Positions 16,969 to 25,767 of a stretch of 64,000 nt of DNA are shown piece by piece; positions within the stretch are counted from its first letter, which is position 1, and every line of letters begins with the position of its first letter. This DNA is from Arcanobacterium phocae (GTDB lineage: Bacteria; Actinomycetota; Actinomycetes; Actinomycetales; Actinomycetaceae): contig NZ_LT629804.1 in assembly GCF_900105865.1 (NCBI RefSeq), forward strand, positions 682,001 through 746,000, written 5' to 3'. The notes beneath the pieces are model-generated. The model did no database searches and had not been told where the DNA came from. It saw only the letters and a list, made by a program, of their open reading frames with translations. The position numbers and the translations under genes were made by a program.

Positions 16969-17988
16969 ATGATTACTGTTCCATTGCATCGTCACCAGTT
17001 TAGTGAGCGCACAACTACTATTATCGAAAGTCATGACATTATTGTTCGAGCCTTCCGTTACCCGTCTGGAGTCGAATCGCTCCGACTAGAAAACAGCCGC
17101 GGGTATGTTGAAGTTCTTCCGTTTATGGGCCAGATCATTTGGGACGCGGAATTTGACGGAACGTCTTTACGGATGACGAATATGTTTAGTCAGCCTAAAC
17201 CATGCCAGGAAATCGTTGATACCTACGGGTGCTTTGCGTTCCATTCCGGTCTGCTCGCCGCTGGCTGTCCATCGCCAGAAGACGATCACGTTCTTCACGG
17301 TGAATTCCCGTGTTCAACAATGGATGATGCCTGGTTAGAAGTCGACGACGACGGCGCAGTTCGCATCGTGTCAAGCTACGAATACGTGCAAGGCTTTGGT
17401 CATCACTATCGGGCCGTACCTCACGTTGAACTACGGCCAGGATCGTCGATGTTCGACATCGGAATGGAAATAACGAATTTGTCGAAGTATGCTCCGATGC
17501 CACTGCAATACATGTGTCACATGAATTACGCATTCGTGGAGAACGGAGTGATGACAGAAACTCTTCCTGACGATGCGTTCAAGCTACGAACAACAGTTCC
17601 AGCGCATGTTCATCCAACTCCGCGCTGGACCGAACTCAATGAACAGATTCTTGATGGTCGCATCGATGGATCTTCACTAGCTTACGCGAAAGAATTTGAC
17701 CCAGAAATTGTTTTCTTTGCTGATGATTTACCCCAATACGGTGAACATTTAGGATTCGAACTCGCGGGTGAAAACGGCGTCGTCTTCCGCACCGAATTTG
17801 ACTCGTCACAGTTCCCGGTAGCAACACGCTGGGTGCTTTATAACGCGGATCAGCAAGTGGCCGCATTTGTTCTCCCCGGAACGTCCCGGCCAGAAGGCTT
17901 CTTGGCAGCAAAGGAAGCTGGTACGCTCATTGAGTTAGCAGCTGGAGAAACGCGTAAATTTATCGTCACCACAGGAATTAAGGAGTAA
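16969..17988 (+). CDS. DUF4432 aldose mutarotase-like protein
   Basis: A 339-residue cytosolic protein with the galactose-mutarotase-like fold expected for DUF4432: GYVEVLPFMGQIIWDAEFDG, then HGEFPCSTMDDAWLEV, a central HHYRAVPHVEL with candidate catalytic histidines and MQYMCHMNYAF-like (LQYMCHMNYAF) segment. The ATG at 16969 follows AAAGGTGAGA, which overlaps the stop of the permease gene. Proteins of this type interconvert sugar anomers before phosphorylation. Placed between a FucP-type permease and a ribokinase-like kinase, it probably acts on the same imported pentose. The exact sugar is inferred, not shown. Confidence 0.75.
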   Translation: MITVPLHRHQFSERTTTIIESHDIIVRAFRYPSGVESLRLENSRGYVEVLPFMGQIIWDAEFDGTSLRMTNMFSQPKPCQEIVDTYGCFAFHSGLLAAGCPSPEDDHVLHGEFPCSTMDDAWLEVDDDGAVRIVSSYEYVQGFGHHYRAVPHVELRPGSSMFDIGMEITNLSKYAPMPLQYMCHMNYAFVENGVMTETLPDDAFKLRTTVPAHVHPTPRWTELNEQILDGRIDGSSLAYAKEFDPEIVFFADDLPQYGEHLGFELAGENGVVFRTEFDSSQFPVATRWVLYNADQQVAAFVLPGTSRPEGFLAAKEAGTLIELAAGETRKFIVTTGIKE

Positions 17989-17990
17989 AT

Positions 17991-18893
17991 ATGGATATCG
18001 CAGTCATCGGATCCAACATGGTTGATTTGATTACCTATATCGACCGTATGCCAGCTGAAGGTGAGACGCTTGAAGCACCAGATTTCAAGATGGGGTGTGG
18101 TGGTAAAGGAGCAAACCAAGCAGTGGCAGCTGCCCGGCTTGGTTCTGAAGTGCTGATGGTGACTCGTGTTGGCAACGATATTTTTGCAGATAATACGGTT
18201 TCGAATTTTGAAAAGAATGGAATCGATACCCGGTATGTCATGCGAACCGAAGGCAGTTCTGGTGTGGCACCAATTTTTGTAGATGCCGAATCGCATAATT
18301 CGATCCTGATTATCAAAGGAGCAAACGCCCAGCTTTCATCGGCAGATATCGATAGTGCAGCAGCTGATATAGCACAGTGCAAACTGATTGTACTGCAGCT
18401 CGAAGTTCCACTAGAAACAGTCTATGCTGCGATCCGATTTGGCAAGAAACATGATATTCCAGTTCTACTCAATCCGGCGCCGGCGCAGCCAAACCTAGTG
18501 CTCTCTGATGTTAAAGATTGTGAGTACTTTATGCCGAACGAATCTGAGCTCTCACTATTGACAGGTATGCCAGTCGATACCCTTGACGACGTGCGCAATG
18601 CGGCTTCAGCTCTCTTAGAAGCAGGCATGAAGAATGTTATTGTCACGCTGGGGTCGCGGGGCGTTTTGTGGATGGCAGACGGGGTCGATGAGCTCCTTCC
18701 TGCGTGCGACGTCCAACCCCGCGATACTACAGGCGCAGGGGACGCGTTTATTGGATGCTTCAGCCATTACGTCGTCGAAACTGGTGATGTCCGGTTGGCT
18801 CTTGAAAAAGCTAACCGGTATGCGGCTGACTCGGTGACTAAGCTAGGCACTCAAACCTCCTACGCTACAGCGGAAGAATTTATCAAACTGTAG
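17991..18893 (+). CDS. Ribokinase-family sugar kinase
   Basis: A 300-residue PfkB-family kinase. The substrate-binding GGKGANQAVAAARLG (residues 37-51) and the ATP/catalytic DTTGAGDAF (245-253, base Asp251) are intact, as in ribokinase and deoxyribokinase. It starts two bases after the preceding stop, so it is translated from the same message. In the setting of a SorC regulator, FucP-type permease and mutarotase-like protein, it would phosphorylate ribose or 2-deoxyribose at C5. Annotation pipelines would call it rbsK; deoxyribokinase (deoK) is the alternative. The operon ends at the hairpin at 18905-18934. Confidence 0.87.
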   Translation: MDIAVIGSNMVDLITYIDRMPAEGETLEAPDFKMGCGGKGANQAVAAARLGSEVLMVTRVGNDIFADNTVSNFEKNGIDTRYVMRTEGSSGVAPIFVDAESHNSILIIKGANAQLSSADIDSAAADIAQCKLIVLQLEVPLETVYAAIRFGKKHDIPVLLNPAPAQPNLVLSDVKDCEYFMPNESELSLLTGMPVDTLDDVRNAASALLEAGMKNVIVTLGSRGVLWMADGVDELLPACDVQPRDTTGAGDAFIGCFSHYVVETGDVRLALEKANRYAADSVTKLGTQTSYATAEEFIKL

Positions 18894-18904
18894 ACATAGG
18901 TAAG

Positions 18905-18934
18905 GGGGCCGGACGATGACCATCGTCCGGCCCC
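18905..18934. terminator. Bidirectional hairpin between convergent genes
   Basis: GGGGCCGGACGATG (18905-18918) pairs with CATCGTCCGGCCCC (18921-18934), nearly without loop. It separates the kinase gene from the convergent gene at 18954. Confidence 0.7.
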
Positions 18935-18953
18935 ACCCATAGAATATGAAAGT

Positions 18954-20150
18954 TCACCGCATAGTTCGTGCGTTATAAAGCTTAACTTTAGGTTCGCCTT
19001 TTTCAATGCTGATGTAACCTTCGAAAACAAATTCGATTTCTTTGGCTTCTGGATCCTCATTAAACGGAGTCGGATTCGGCTTGATCCGGATTGTCCCCTG
19101 ACCCGAAGTGAAGTCATAATCTCCCATGTGCTCGATAGTAGTAATCGGAGTTACAGGTTCAAGCAATGCTAAGTTCTTGTTTCTAACGGCATAGGGGCAT
19201 ACCTGATCTAAGTTTCCTTCGATGGAAGCACAGCGGTCATACTGCTTTTTCACTGTATCAAGAACAAAAGTTTCTGCAGCGTCAGTGAGCTGAGCATCCA
19301 TGTCGATGTATTCATTCTTCGCATCAACTGAAAGAGTTTCTTTAGCTGCCAGATACTTTGAATCGCTCGATTCAGTTATTGTATAGATTCCAGGATAGAC
19401 ATATATCTTGGTACGGTAAGAATCTTGTTCAACTTCTGCGTCGGTGTTTCCAATGCTGATTCCCGGAAGCTTGGTATTTACTGTTACCGACCGGATGAGC
19501 GGGGTCTTGATATCCCATGTGTGAAGAATGAGCTTCTCGTTTTTGCCTGGCGTAGCGATGAAGTAACTGCTGTGACGTACGCCGTCAAGACTATATGTGG
19601 CCTCTACTACCGCAGAAGATTTATCACCGAGATAACGAGAGGCAGCAATATCAGTAGACAGATTAGTTGACAGTGCATCGATGATTTCGTAGCGGCGCTG
19701 ATCGATTTCATCTGACGAAAGCTCATGAATGTCGACAACTTTGATTCGTTGATCGGCGTTCTTCAACACGTCATCAGTAAGGAAGGTTCGATCACCATTT
19801 GCGATACCTGGATCAACGATGGAATTCGCTTGATCTGCCTTCCCCGCTGAGATAGCGCTTAAATACGAGCGAACTTGAGCTTCGGGAGTGCGATTGTGGT
19901 TGACAATCGCAGCGAAAATGAAACCAGCTGCTACGAGTACAACAACGCTAAGTACTCCGATAATGATCAAGAGACGGCGCTTCTTTTGTTTTGGAGTGAG
20001 TGGGACACGTGGTGCTGGTGCTGGCGCTGGTACCGGCGCCGGTGGAATGAACTGCCCCTGTTGCGGTGGCATTTGCTGGGTACTTGCTGGAGGCGGGGTT
20101 ACCGCAGCTGGAGTCGTTACTTCGTCATCAAAGCTAGGAAAATCATTCAT
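18954..20150 (-). CDS. Single-pass membrane protein, unknown function
   Basis: A 398-residue protein: an acidic start, a Pro/Gln/Ala-rich cytosolic region (residues about 12-50), a basic stop-transfer segment KQKKRR, one transmembrane helix (LLIIIGVLSVVVLVAAGFIFAAIV, about 59-82) and a roughly 310-residue extracytoplasmic part. The first part of this domain (TPEAQVRSYLSAISAGKADQANSIV) looks like the small NTF2-like/DUF4878-type folds often found in such anchored proteins. I do not recognise a specific family. It is followed upstream by a small L7/L12-domain protein gene on the same strand. Confidence 0.7.
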   Translation of the reverse strand: MNDFPSFDDEVTTPAAVTPPPASTQQMPPQQGQFIPPAPVPAPAPAPRVPLTPKQKKRRLLIIIGVLSVVVLVAAGFIFAAIVNHNRTPEAQVRSYLSAISAGKADQANSIVDPGIANGDRTFLTDDVLKNADQRIKVVDIHELSSDEIDQRRYEIIDALSTNLSTDIAASRYLGDKSSAVVEATYSLDGVRHSSYFIATPGKNEKLILHTWDIKTPLIRSVTVNTKLPGISIGNTDAEVEQDSYRTKIYVYPGIYTITESSDSKYLAAKETLSVDAKNEYIDMDAQLTDAAETFVLDTVKKQYDRCASIEGNLDQVCPYAVRNKNLALLEPVTPITTIEHMGDYDFTSGQGTIRIKPNPTPFNEDPEAKEIEFVFEGYISIEKGEPKVKLYNARTMR

Positions 20151-20185
20151 GAGGTATTACTTCGTGTGTAGAGAATGGAGGAAAG

Positions 20186-20437
20186 TTAAAGAGAATCAAC
20201 TATGTCTTTAGCATCTTTTAAGGAAGAACCAGTGCGTTCGCGGTACATCTTTATAGCCGCAATCTTTTTACCCTGTGCTACTAGTTGCTGTTCTTCTGCG
20301 GTGAGTGATAAATCGATCTGAGGTTTGACACCGAGCTCGTCAAGCTGCGAACGAAGCTTCGCAATTATTGATGCTAATTCGGAAATTCGAGTTCGTAGTT
20401 CTTCGCTTTCATCTGATCGGCCAAACCATTTTCCCAT
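20186..20437 (-). CDS. Small protein with ribosomal L7/L12 C-terminal-like domain
   Basis: An 83-residue protein from the ATG at 20437, preceded by AAGGAAGG. Residues 1-45 include a short coiled-coil segment (ESEELRTRISELASIIAKLRSQLDEL). The C-terminal part (QGKKIAAIKMYRERTGSSLKDAKDIVDSL) matches the pattern of the L7/L12 C-terminal domain, where KxxAIKxxRexTGxxLKeAKdxV is conserved. It is not the ribosomal stalk protein itself, which is longer and encoded with rplJ. Its role is unknown. It lies just upstream of the single-pass membrane protein gene in the same direction. Confidence 0.7.
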   Translation of the reverse strand: MGKWFGRSDESEELRTRISELASIIAKLRSQLDELGVKPQIDLSLTAEEQQLVAQGKKIAAIKMYRERTGSSLKDAKDIVDSL

Positions 20438-20543
20438 AATATACCTTCCTTGAGAAATCCATAGATATGGTATAAGTGCATTTCCAATCATATTGTAAGT
20501 AAGTTCTAGAATGGAATTTTTGGCCAAAACAGGAAATAAATAA

Positions 20544-20583
20544 AATGTCCTCTAGTATACAATCACGTATACCAGAGGACATT
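20544..20583 (-). terminator. Terminator of tRNA-Pro
   Basis: AATGTCCTCT (20544-20553) pairs with AGAGGACATT (20574-20583), with a further inner ATAC/GTAT pairing. Read on the minus strand, the stem is followed by TTATTTATT. Confidence 0.75.
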
Positions 20584-20587
20584 GTTT

Positions 20588-20664
<77 letters not shown>

Positions 20665-20744
20665 ATGTATGGTTTTACCAACCACATAATGATAACGCTG
20701 ATAGACGATTTTAGGAAATCCGTGCTTTCAGCCTGCGGAAGAGA

Positions 20745-21737
20745 TCACACTGCAACAATATCAAGAACGATTGCTTCCGGTGCACAAAACGTTCTAATAG
20801 GGGTAAAAGGTGAGGTGCCAATACCCGCGGAGATATTAACCAACATGTTATCGTGTGCCACGACTGTTCCGTTGCGCTTCACTACATGTGGTTCTTCTAG
20901 GTGATTTTTCGGCGGCGGCCATTCAAACAAGCCATTAGCGTACCTGCGGGGGAGATCGCAGTTAGTGACAAGGGCATGAGAGCCGGGAAGATTGACCTGG
21001 CCGCCATGTGTGTGCCCAGCAAAAGCAAGAGTAGCGTCGTCGTCGTCCATCATATCCAGCACCCACGTATACGGAGCATGTGCGAGCGCAAGCCGGAGAG
21101 CCGGACCAGTAGAAGCGGATGCTACATTAAGAGGCTGAGGCATCTGATGCAAACCGATATGGGGATCATCAATGCCCACTAGGTCAAGCGTCCAATCGTT
21201 GACATTGAGCTGGTGTCTTGCATTATTAAGATCAATCCAACCGCCGCTTGTTAAACCAGATCTCAGTTCCTCGGTCGCTAAGCGATGGCCTGCTGACGCT
21301 TTCTTTTCTACATCTGTCCCAGTATGCCCGCGCAAATAACGTAGTGGATTCTTCAACTCGGGCCCAAAGTAATCATTTGAACCAAAGACAAAAGCACCAG
21401 GGATGGACAACAAAGGTTCTAAATCGGCTAATAGCGCGGGGATCGCAGAATCAGCTGCGATAAGATCGCCGGTAAGAACAATGAAATCTGGACTTAACTC
21501 AGCAAGAGATTCTAAGAAAGCCCGCCGGCGACGTTGATGAGCCAACAAATGAGTATCTGAAATATGTACGATGCGTAGCGTTGACGCAGTGGTAGCGTTC
21601 TTTTGGCTCTTGATACGCGGAAGAAGAACGGTCCGACGTCGAACCTGATATGACTGAGCGTGAATTAACGCTCCACATAGCGATAACGCTCCAGCAGCTG
21701 TGAGTGCGCCAAGAATACGGGTCGCAATATTTTTCAT
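20745..21737 (-). CDS. Membrane-anchored metallophosphoesterase
   Basis: About 330 residues from the ATG at 21737, which overlaps the stop of the upstream PBP gene as ATGA, indicating translational coupling. An N-terminal hydrophobic segment (ILGALTAAGALSLCGALIHA) anchors it. Calcineurin-type metal motifs follow: HISDTHL, LTGDLI, FGSNDY (in place of the usual GNHD), the histidine in LAHAPY, and FAGHTHGGQ. This type of extracytoplasmic phosphoesterase is found next to the class A PBP in many actinobacteria, including mycobacteria. Its natural substrate is unknown; a role at the cell envelope is inferred from the coupling. Confidence 0.85.
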   Translation of the reverse strand: MKNIATRILGALTAAGALSLCGALIHAQSYQVRRRTVLLPRIKSQKNATTASTLRIVHISDTHLLAHQRRRRAFLESLAELSPDFIVLTGDLIAADSAIPALLADLEPLLSIPGAFVFGSNDYFGPELKNPLRYLRGHTGTDVEKKASAGHRLATEELRSGLTSGGWIDLNNARHQLNVNDWTLDLVGIDDPHIGLHQMPQPLNVASASTGPALRLALAHAPYTWVLDMMDDDDATLAFAGHTHGGQVNLPGSHALVTNCDLPRRYANGLFEWPPPKNHLEEPHVVKRNGTVVAHDNMLVNISAGIGTSPFTPIRTFCAPEAIVLDIVAV

Positions 21738-24124
21738 GGACGAGGACCGATCGATAACCACAGATTGATTTGACTACCCGGTTCGGCATGGCCACTAGGC
21801 TCTTGGCGAGCTACCTGTCCAACTGGCTGATCAGAATAATCAGATCCGACTGCCACCACATATCCGGCGGATTGTAACGTCGAAACAGCATCTGACTCAG
21901 TCATACCAATAACTGACGGAATAGTAGTTCCCTCTTCGTTTTTATTCTCTGAATCTGCTTTTGCTGCCGCCTTAATTGGCTTTGATGGACGAGCGAACTG
22001 GACAATTGGCTGATTAGCTAGTGCCGCGTTCATATACGACTTGAAGGCCGGTCCGGCCAAACTACCACCGTAAACAATCTTGTGGAATCGCCCGTTAACA
22101 GTAACATCAAGCATTGGAATATTACCGCTCATATGGCCAGTCCATACTGCCGATGCTAATTGTGGAGTGTAGCCAATATGCCACGCATGGAAGGAATCAT
22201 CGCCGGTACCGGTCTTGCCGGCAGACGGACGGCCGCCAGCGAGTTGAGCAGTAGCACCGGTACCACCGGGTTGCACAACACGCTGGAGCACGTTTGTGGT
22301 GGTACGAGCGACATCTTTATCGATGACCTGTTGACATTCTGGTTGCTGCTCGGCAATAACTTTCCCGTTGCTATCGGTAATTTGGGTAAATGAATGCGGG
22401 GTACAGGCGTTACCTTCTGCGGCAAGTGTAGCGACTGCTGAAGCCATTGACAGTGGGATAACTGGGTTGACACCGAGTACTTGCGAAGGGCGCGGAAGGA
22501 TCGGGGCAATATCGCCTTCTTTCACGCCTTGCATGCCGGCATCTTTTATTTCTTTAGCAAGATCAGGATCAACATAAGATCCACGCCGTACTCCCATGGA
22601 AGCGGCGGTTTTCGTGATGTCACACAGATCGAGTTTAGATGACATTTGAGCAAACGAAGTATTCAAAGAGTCACGAGTCGCATTTGCTACTGTTACCCGA
22701 CCATATCCGATTCCGAGATTGTTGGTTGGGCTAAACGGAGCCGCAAACCCTGGGGCGCATGAAATCTTCCAGTCTTGCGCTGGAATGGTGATAGTGCGAT
22801 CGCCGGTGACGACGTCGTTCGGGCTATGTCCCTTAGCGAGCCAATCAATCAAAGTGAAGACCTTGAAAGTGGAACCAGCCTGGAATCCAGCACCACCACC
22901 CATGTCTTCGCCAACGTTGTTATTGACCTTAGTAGCAGTGGGCTGTTCTTCCGAAGGGTTGCCGAACGGACGATTTTGAACCATAGCACGAATCTTTCCG
23001 GTACCTGGCTCAACCGATGAAAGCGCAATATCAATTCCGGACGGGTCGCCAACTGGAACCTGTGCAACAATCGAATCGTAAGCAGCCTGCTGATCAGATG
23101 GGTTGATCGTGGTGTGGATGGTTAAACCACCGCGATAAAGTTTTTGGATTCGCTCGTCACGAGTCTTACCGAGCAAGTCAGAATTGAGTACATCGCGTAC
23201 CACGTATTCACAGAAGTATGCGGAGATTCCGGCTTCGGCACAACCGTTATACGACGGCGAAACCTGCAACATATCCTCGATCGATACGGCTGAAGCAGCA
23301 TCGTATTGTTCTTGATCAATGTATTTTTGCTCAAGCATCGTGCCTAACACGATATTTCGACGCTTGAGTGCACCTTCTGGGTTAGTCACTGGATCCCACC
23401 GGCCAGGAGCCTGAGTGATACCTGCGAGCATTGCAGCTTGTTCCAAGGTCACATCTTTAGCAGATTTCGAGAAATAGTAACGCGATGCCGCTTCAACACC
23501 ATATTGGGAAGGGCCGAACTGGGCGATATTCAGATAAGCGGTGAGGATCTCGTCTTTCGACATCTGATTTTCCACTGCTACTGCGTAGCGGGCCTCATTA
23601 AGCTTTCGGGCAATAGTCTGCTCAGTGGCAGCAGCGATTTGTTCGTCGTCGTCAGCAATGCGCCCTTTTTCGATCAACGCATTTTTTACATACTGCTGGG
23701 TGATCGTAGAGCCACCAGCTAGTTGCGAGCCAGTCAAATTAGAAAACGCGGCGCCTAAAATTCCTTGTGCGTCAATTCCGTTGTGCTGATAAAAACGTTG
23801 ATCTTCGACCGAAACGGCAGCGTCTTTTATGAACTGCGAAATATTTTCGGAAGCGACAACAATGCGGTTCTCGGAATAAAAACTAGCAAGCTTCGTGCCG
23901 TCTGCAGCGACGATCGTTGACACTTCGGATGGTGTGGTGAAGTCTATCTTCGTCGGTAAATCATCGAATATTCTTGTCACTGCGTTTACTGCGGTTCCAG
24001 AGGTTGCCGCAACGGGAATTGCCATTGCTGCCAATAGGCTGCCGCCCAGTCCGCAAAGCATGAAGAAAGACAGCAGAGCTGCTATTGCTTGCTGCATCGT
24101 TAAGTTCCGTGAATGATTAGGCAT
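21734..24124 (-). CDS. Class A penicillin-binding protein with PASTA domain
   Basis: A 796-residue bifunctional peptidoglycan synthase. Order: N-terminal membrane helix (residues about 10-35), glycosyltransferase domain with EDQRFYQHNGID (catalytic Glu) and GGSTITQQYVKN, transpeptidase domain with the active-site serine motif STFK (in AGSTFKVFTL), SLN and KTGTGD, and a C-terminal PASTA domain (IPSVIGMTESDAVSTLQSAGY...). It corresponds to mycobacterial PonA2 in domain order and in neighbours (divergent whiB, downstream metallophosphoesterase). Start ATG at 24124 lies 156 bases from the divergent whiB start, so the two promoters share this gap. Confidence 0.92.
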   Translation of the reverse strand: MPNHSRNLTMQQAIAALLSFFMLCGLGGSLLAAMAIPVAATSGTAVNAVTRIFDDLPTKIDFTTPSEVSTIVAADGTKLASFYSENRIVVASENISQFIKDAAVSVEDQRFYQHNGIDAQGILGAAFSNLTGSQLAGGSTITQQYVKNALIEKGRIADDDEQIAAATEQTIARKLNEARYAVAVENQMSKDEILTAYLNIAQFGPSQYGVEAASRYYFSKSAKDVTLEQAAMLAGITQAPGRWDPVTNPEGALKRRNIVLGTMLEQKYIDQEQYDAASAVSIEDMLQVSPSYNGCAEAGISAYFCEYVVRDVLNSDLLGKTRDERIQKLYRGGLTIHTTINPSDQQAAYDSIVAQVPVGDPSGIDIALSSVEPGTGKIRAMVQNRPFGNPSEEQPTATKVNNNVGEDMGGGAGFQAGSTFKVFTLIDWLAKGHSPNDVVTGDRTITIPAQDWKISCAPGFAAPFSPTNNLGIGYGRVTVANATRDSLNTSFAQMSSKLDLCDITKTAASMGVRRGSYVDPDLAKEIKDAGMQGVKEGDIAPILPRPSQVLGVNPVIPLSMASAVATLAAEGNACTPHSFTQITDSNGKVIAEQQPECQQVIDKDVARTTTNVLQRVVQPGGTGATAQLAGGRPSAGKTGTGDDSFHAWHIGYTPQLASAVWTGHMSGNIPMLDVTVNGRFHKIVYGGSLAGPAFKSYMNAALANQPIVQFARPSKPIKAAAKADSENKNEEGTTIPSVIGMTESDAVSTLQSAGYVVAVGSDYSDQPVGQVARQEPSGHAEPGSQINLWLSIGPRP

Positions 24125-24280
24125 ATGTTTAGAATACTGCCAAAATTACTTCTGCGCGCGTGACGTTGACCAACTTGCGAAATTTATCGATGTGACGTTT
24201 CCCCGACGAACCGCTATTATGGTAGTGATAGAAGTCACGAGATTATAAGGCAACGGAGCCGTAATCGGAAGGTTTTCGAT

Positions 24281-24601
24281 ATGAGTTTGGCATATGAAGA
24301 ACAAACATGGGCTGTTCATGCGGCATGTGCCACGATGGATCCTGATTCACTTTTCGTTCGTGGTGCCGCCCAACGGCAAGCGCGTAATGTATGTTTTTCC
24401 TGCCCAGTACGGTTAGAATGTTTAGCCGATGCATTGAACTCGCATGCTACTTTCGGGGTATGGGGTGGTTTAACAGAACGTGAACGGCGGGCGATACATC
24501 GTCGCTACCCTGATGAAGATAATTGGTTTGAACGCCTGAGTAATTCCACTGAACAATTTGCCGTCGAATTACGCGCTGGAAGAGTTCCCCGGCTCGGATA
24601 A
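24281..24601 (+). CDS. WhiB-family iron-sulfur regulator
   Basis: A 106-residue protein with the four cluster-ligating cysteines at 16, 38, 41 and 47 (C-x21-C-x2-C-x5-C), and the family turn GVWGGLTERERR followed by a basic segment. The ribosome binding site is GGAAGG. WhiB proteins bind a [4Fe-4S] cluster and act with the sigma factor. Its position opposite a PASTA-containing class A PBP matches mycobacterial whiB4 opposite ponA2, which is linked to redox and oxygen response; that specific paralog assignment is inference. Confidence 0.9.
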   Translation: MSLAYEEQTWAVHAACATMDPDSLFVRGAAQRQARNVCFSCPVRLECLADALNSHATFGVWGGLTERERRAIHRRYPDEDNWFERLSNSTEQFAVELRAGRVPRLG

Positions 24602-24645
24602 AATTGCGTATTCCGTGATCGGCATTTTGCCAGTAGGCTAGAGTT

Positions 24646-24804
24646 ATGAAGAAATTTGAATATGTCACGTTGCCGTTATTAGTCCACAATACGAAAGCAA
24701 TCCTTGACCAATGGGGCGAGGATGGATGGGAACTCGTCACAGTAGTTCCTGGACCCAACGGCAGTCAGAACCCCGTTGCCTATATGAAGCGTGAAAAGCA
24801 GTAA
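24646..24804 (+). CDS. DUF4177 small protein
   Basis: A 52-residue protein starting MKKFEYVTLPLL, with the family pattern LDQWGEDGWELVTVVPG and ending KREKQ. DUF4177 proteins are tiny alpha/beta proteins of unknown function. It lies 44 bases after the whiB gene, in the place where mycobacteria carry a similar small gene. A strong terminator follows. Confidence 0.85.
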   Translation: MKKFEYVTLPLLVHNTKAILDQWGEDGWELVTVVPGPNGSQNPVAYMKREKQ

Positions 24805-24853
24805 CTTTCGACAACAGGGCGTAATTCGCCGTCGTCGTACAATTGACAACGCA

Positions 24854-24889
24854 ATTCGGGGGATGGACCGTTAAGTCCATCCCCCGAAT
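24854..24889. terminator. Bidirectional terminator hairpin
   Basis: ATTCGGGGGATGGAC (24854-24868) pairs perfectly with GTCCATCCCCCGAAT (24875-24889). It lies between the DUF4177 gene and the convergent crp gene. Confidence 0.8.
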
Positions 24890-24904
24890 AGTGAAAGTAC
24901 GATA

Positions 24905-25582
24905 TCAGTGAGCGCGACGCTGCAGGCGCTGTACCTGAATCAACAAAACTGCGCGACCCTCAAGACGAATCCAACCACGTGATGTGAAGTCAGCCAGTGA
25001 CTTATTCACGGTCTCACGCGAAGCGCCAACCAAGTGAGCCAGCTCTTCCTGAGTTAGATCGTGCGCAACGTAAATACCTTCTTGGGTACGTTCGCCGAAG
25101 CGCTCCGCTAAATCCAACAGTGCCTTAGCGACGCGGCCAGGAACATCGGAGAACACCAAGTCTGCCATCTGCTGATTCGTGGTACGCAACCGGCGTGCCA
25201 ATTCGCGCAACATCGACTTCGCCATTGCCGGGTGGGAATCAATGTAGGTCATCATGTCCTTATGAGACAAGGACAGCAGGCTGGTAGCTGCAATAGCGGT
25301 GACAGTTGAGGAGCGTGCACCCAAGTCAAAAAGAGTGAGTTCGCCGATGATTTCGCCTGGGCCGAGCACTGCAATAAGGTTCTCGCGGCCATCGTCAGCA
25401 GTATGGGAGAGTTTGACTTTACCGTCAGTGACTACGTAGAGACGGTCTCCCGAATCACCTTCGTGGAAAAGCGATTCACCACGCTTCAAAGTGGTCTCGG
25501 ACATGAGGGAGAGAAGATCGGCGCGATCGGCGTCGTCCAATTCCCGGAAAAGCTCTACATGAGCCAAAACGGTGGAATCCAT
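24905..25582 (-). CDS. crp: Crp/Fnr-family cAMP receptor (GlxR-like)
   Basis: A 225-residue regulator from the ATG at 25582 (GAAAGGAAT upstream). The cyclic-nucleotide domain has the cAMP-contacting pattern PGEIIGELTLFDLGARSSTVTA, with Glu and Arg-Ser retained as in E. coli CRP. The C-terminal helix-turn-helix reads TQEELAHLVGASRETVNKSLADF. No cluster-binding cysteines are present, so this is a cAMP-type rather than FNR-type protein. It is divergent from nth, as in corynebacteria and mycobacteria. In such genomes it is a global regulator of carbon metabolism. Confidence 0.9.
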   Translation of the reverse strand: MDSTVLAHVELFRELDDADRADLLSLMSETTLKRGESLFHEGDSGDRLYVVTDGKVKLSHTADDGRENLIAVLGPGEIIGELTLFDLGARSSTVTAIAATSLLSLSHKDMMTYIDSHPAMAKSMLRELARRLRTTNQQMADLVFSDVPGRVAKALLDLAERFGERTQEGIYVAHDLTQEELAHLVGASRETVNKSLADFTSRGWIRLEGRAVLLIQVQRLQRRAH

Positions 25583-25767
25583 CCGAATTCCTTTCAATAG
25601 TAACGGCTTCTAGGACAAGACCTGCGCGTGTGTGCGAGGTCATACGTAACTAAGTTTGCCACGTTTTGGCTCATTAGGCACGCTTAACGGAAGATTTGGT
25701 TGAATGAAATCGTTAAATAGGTGTTTGCTAAGTGTGGCATTTAGGCTTATAGGCGAAGGGGAAATGT

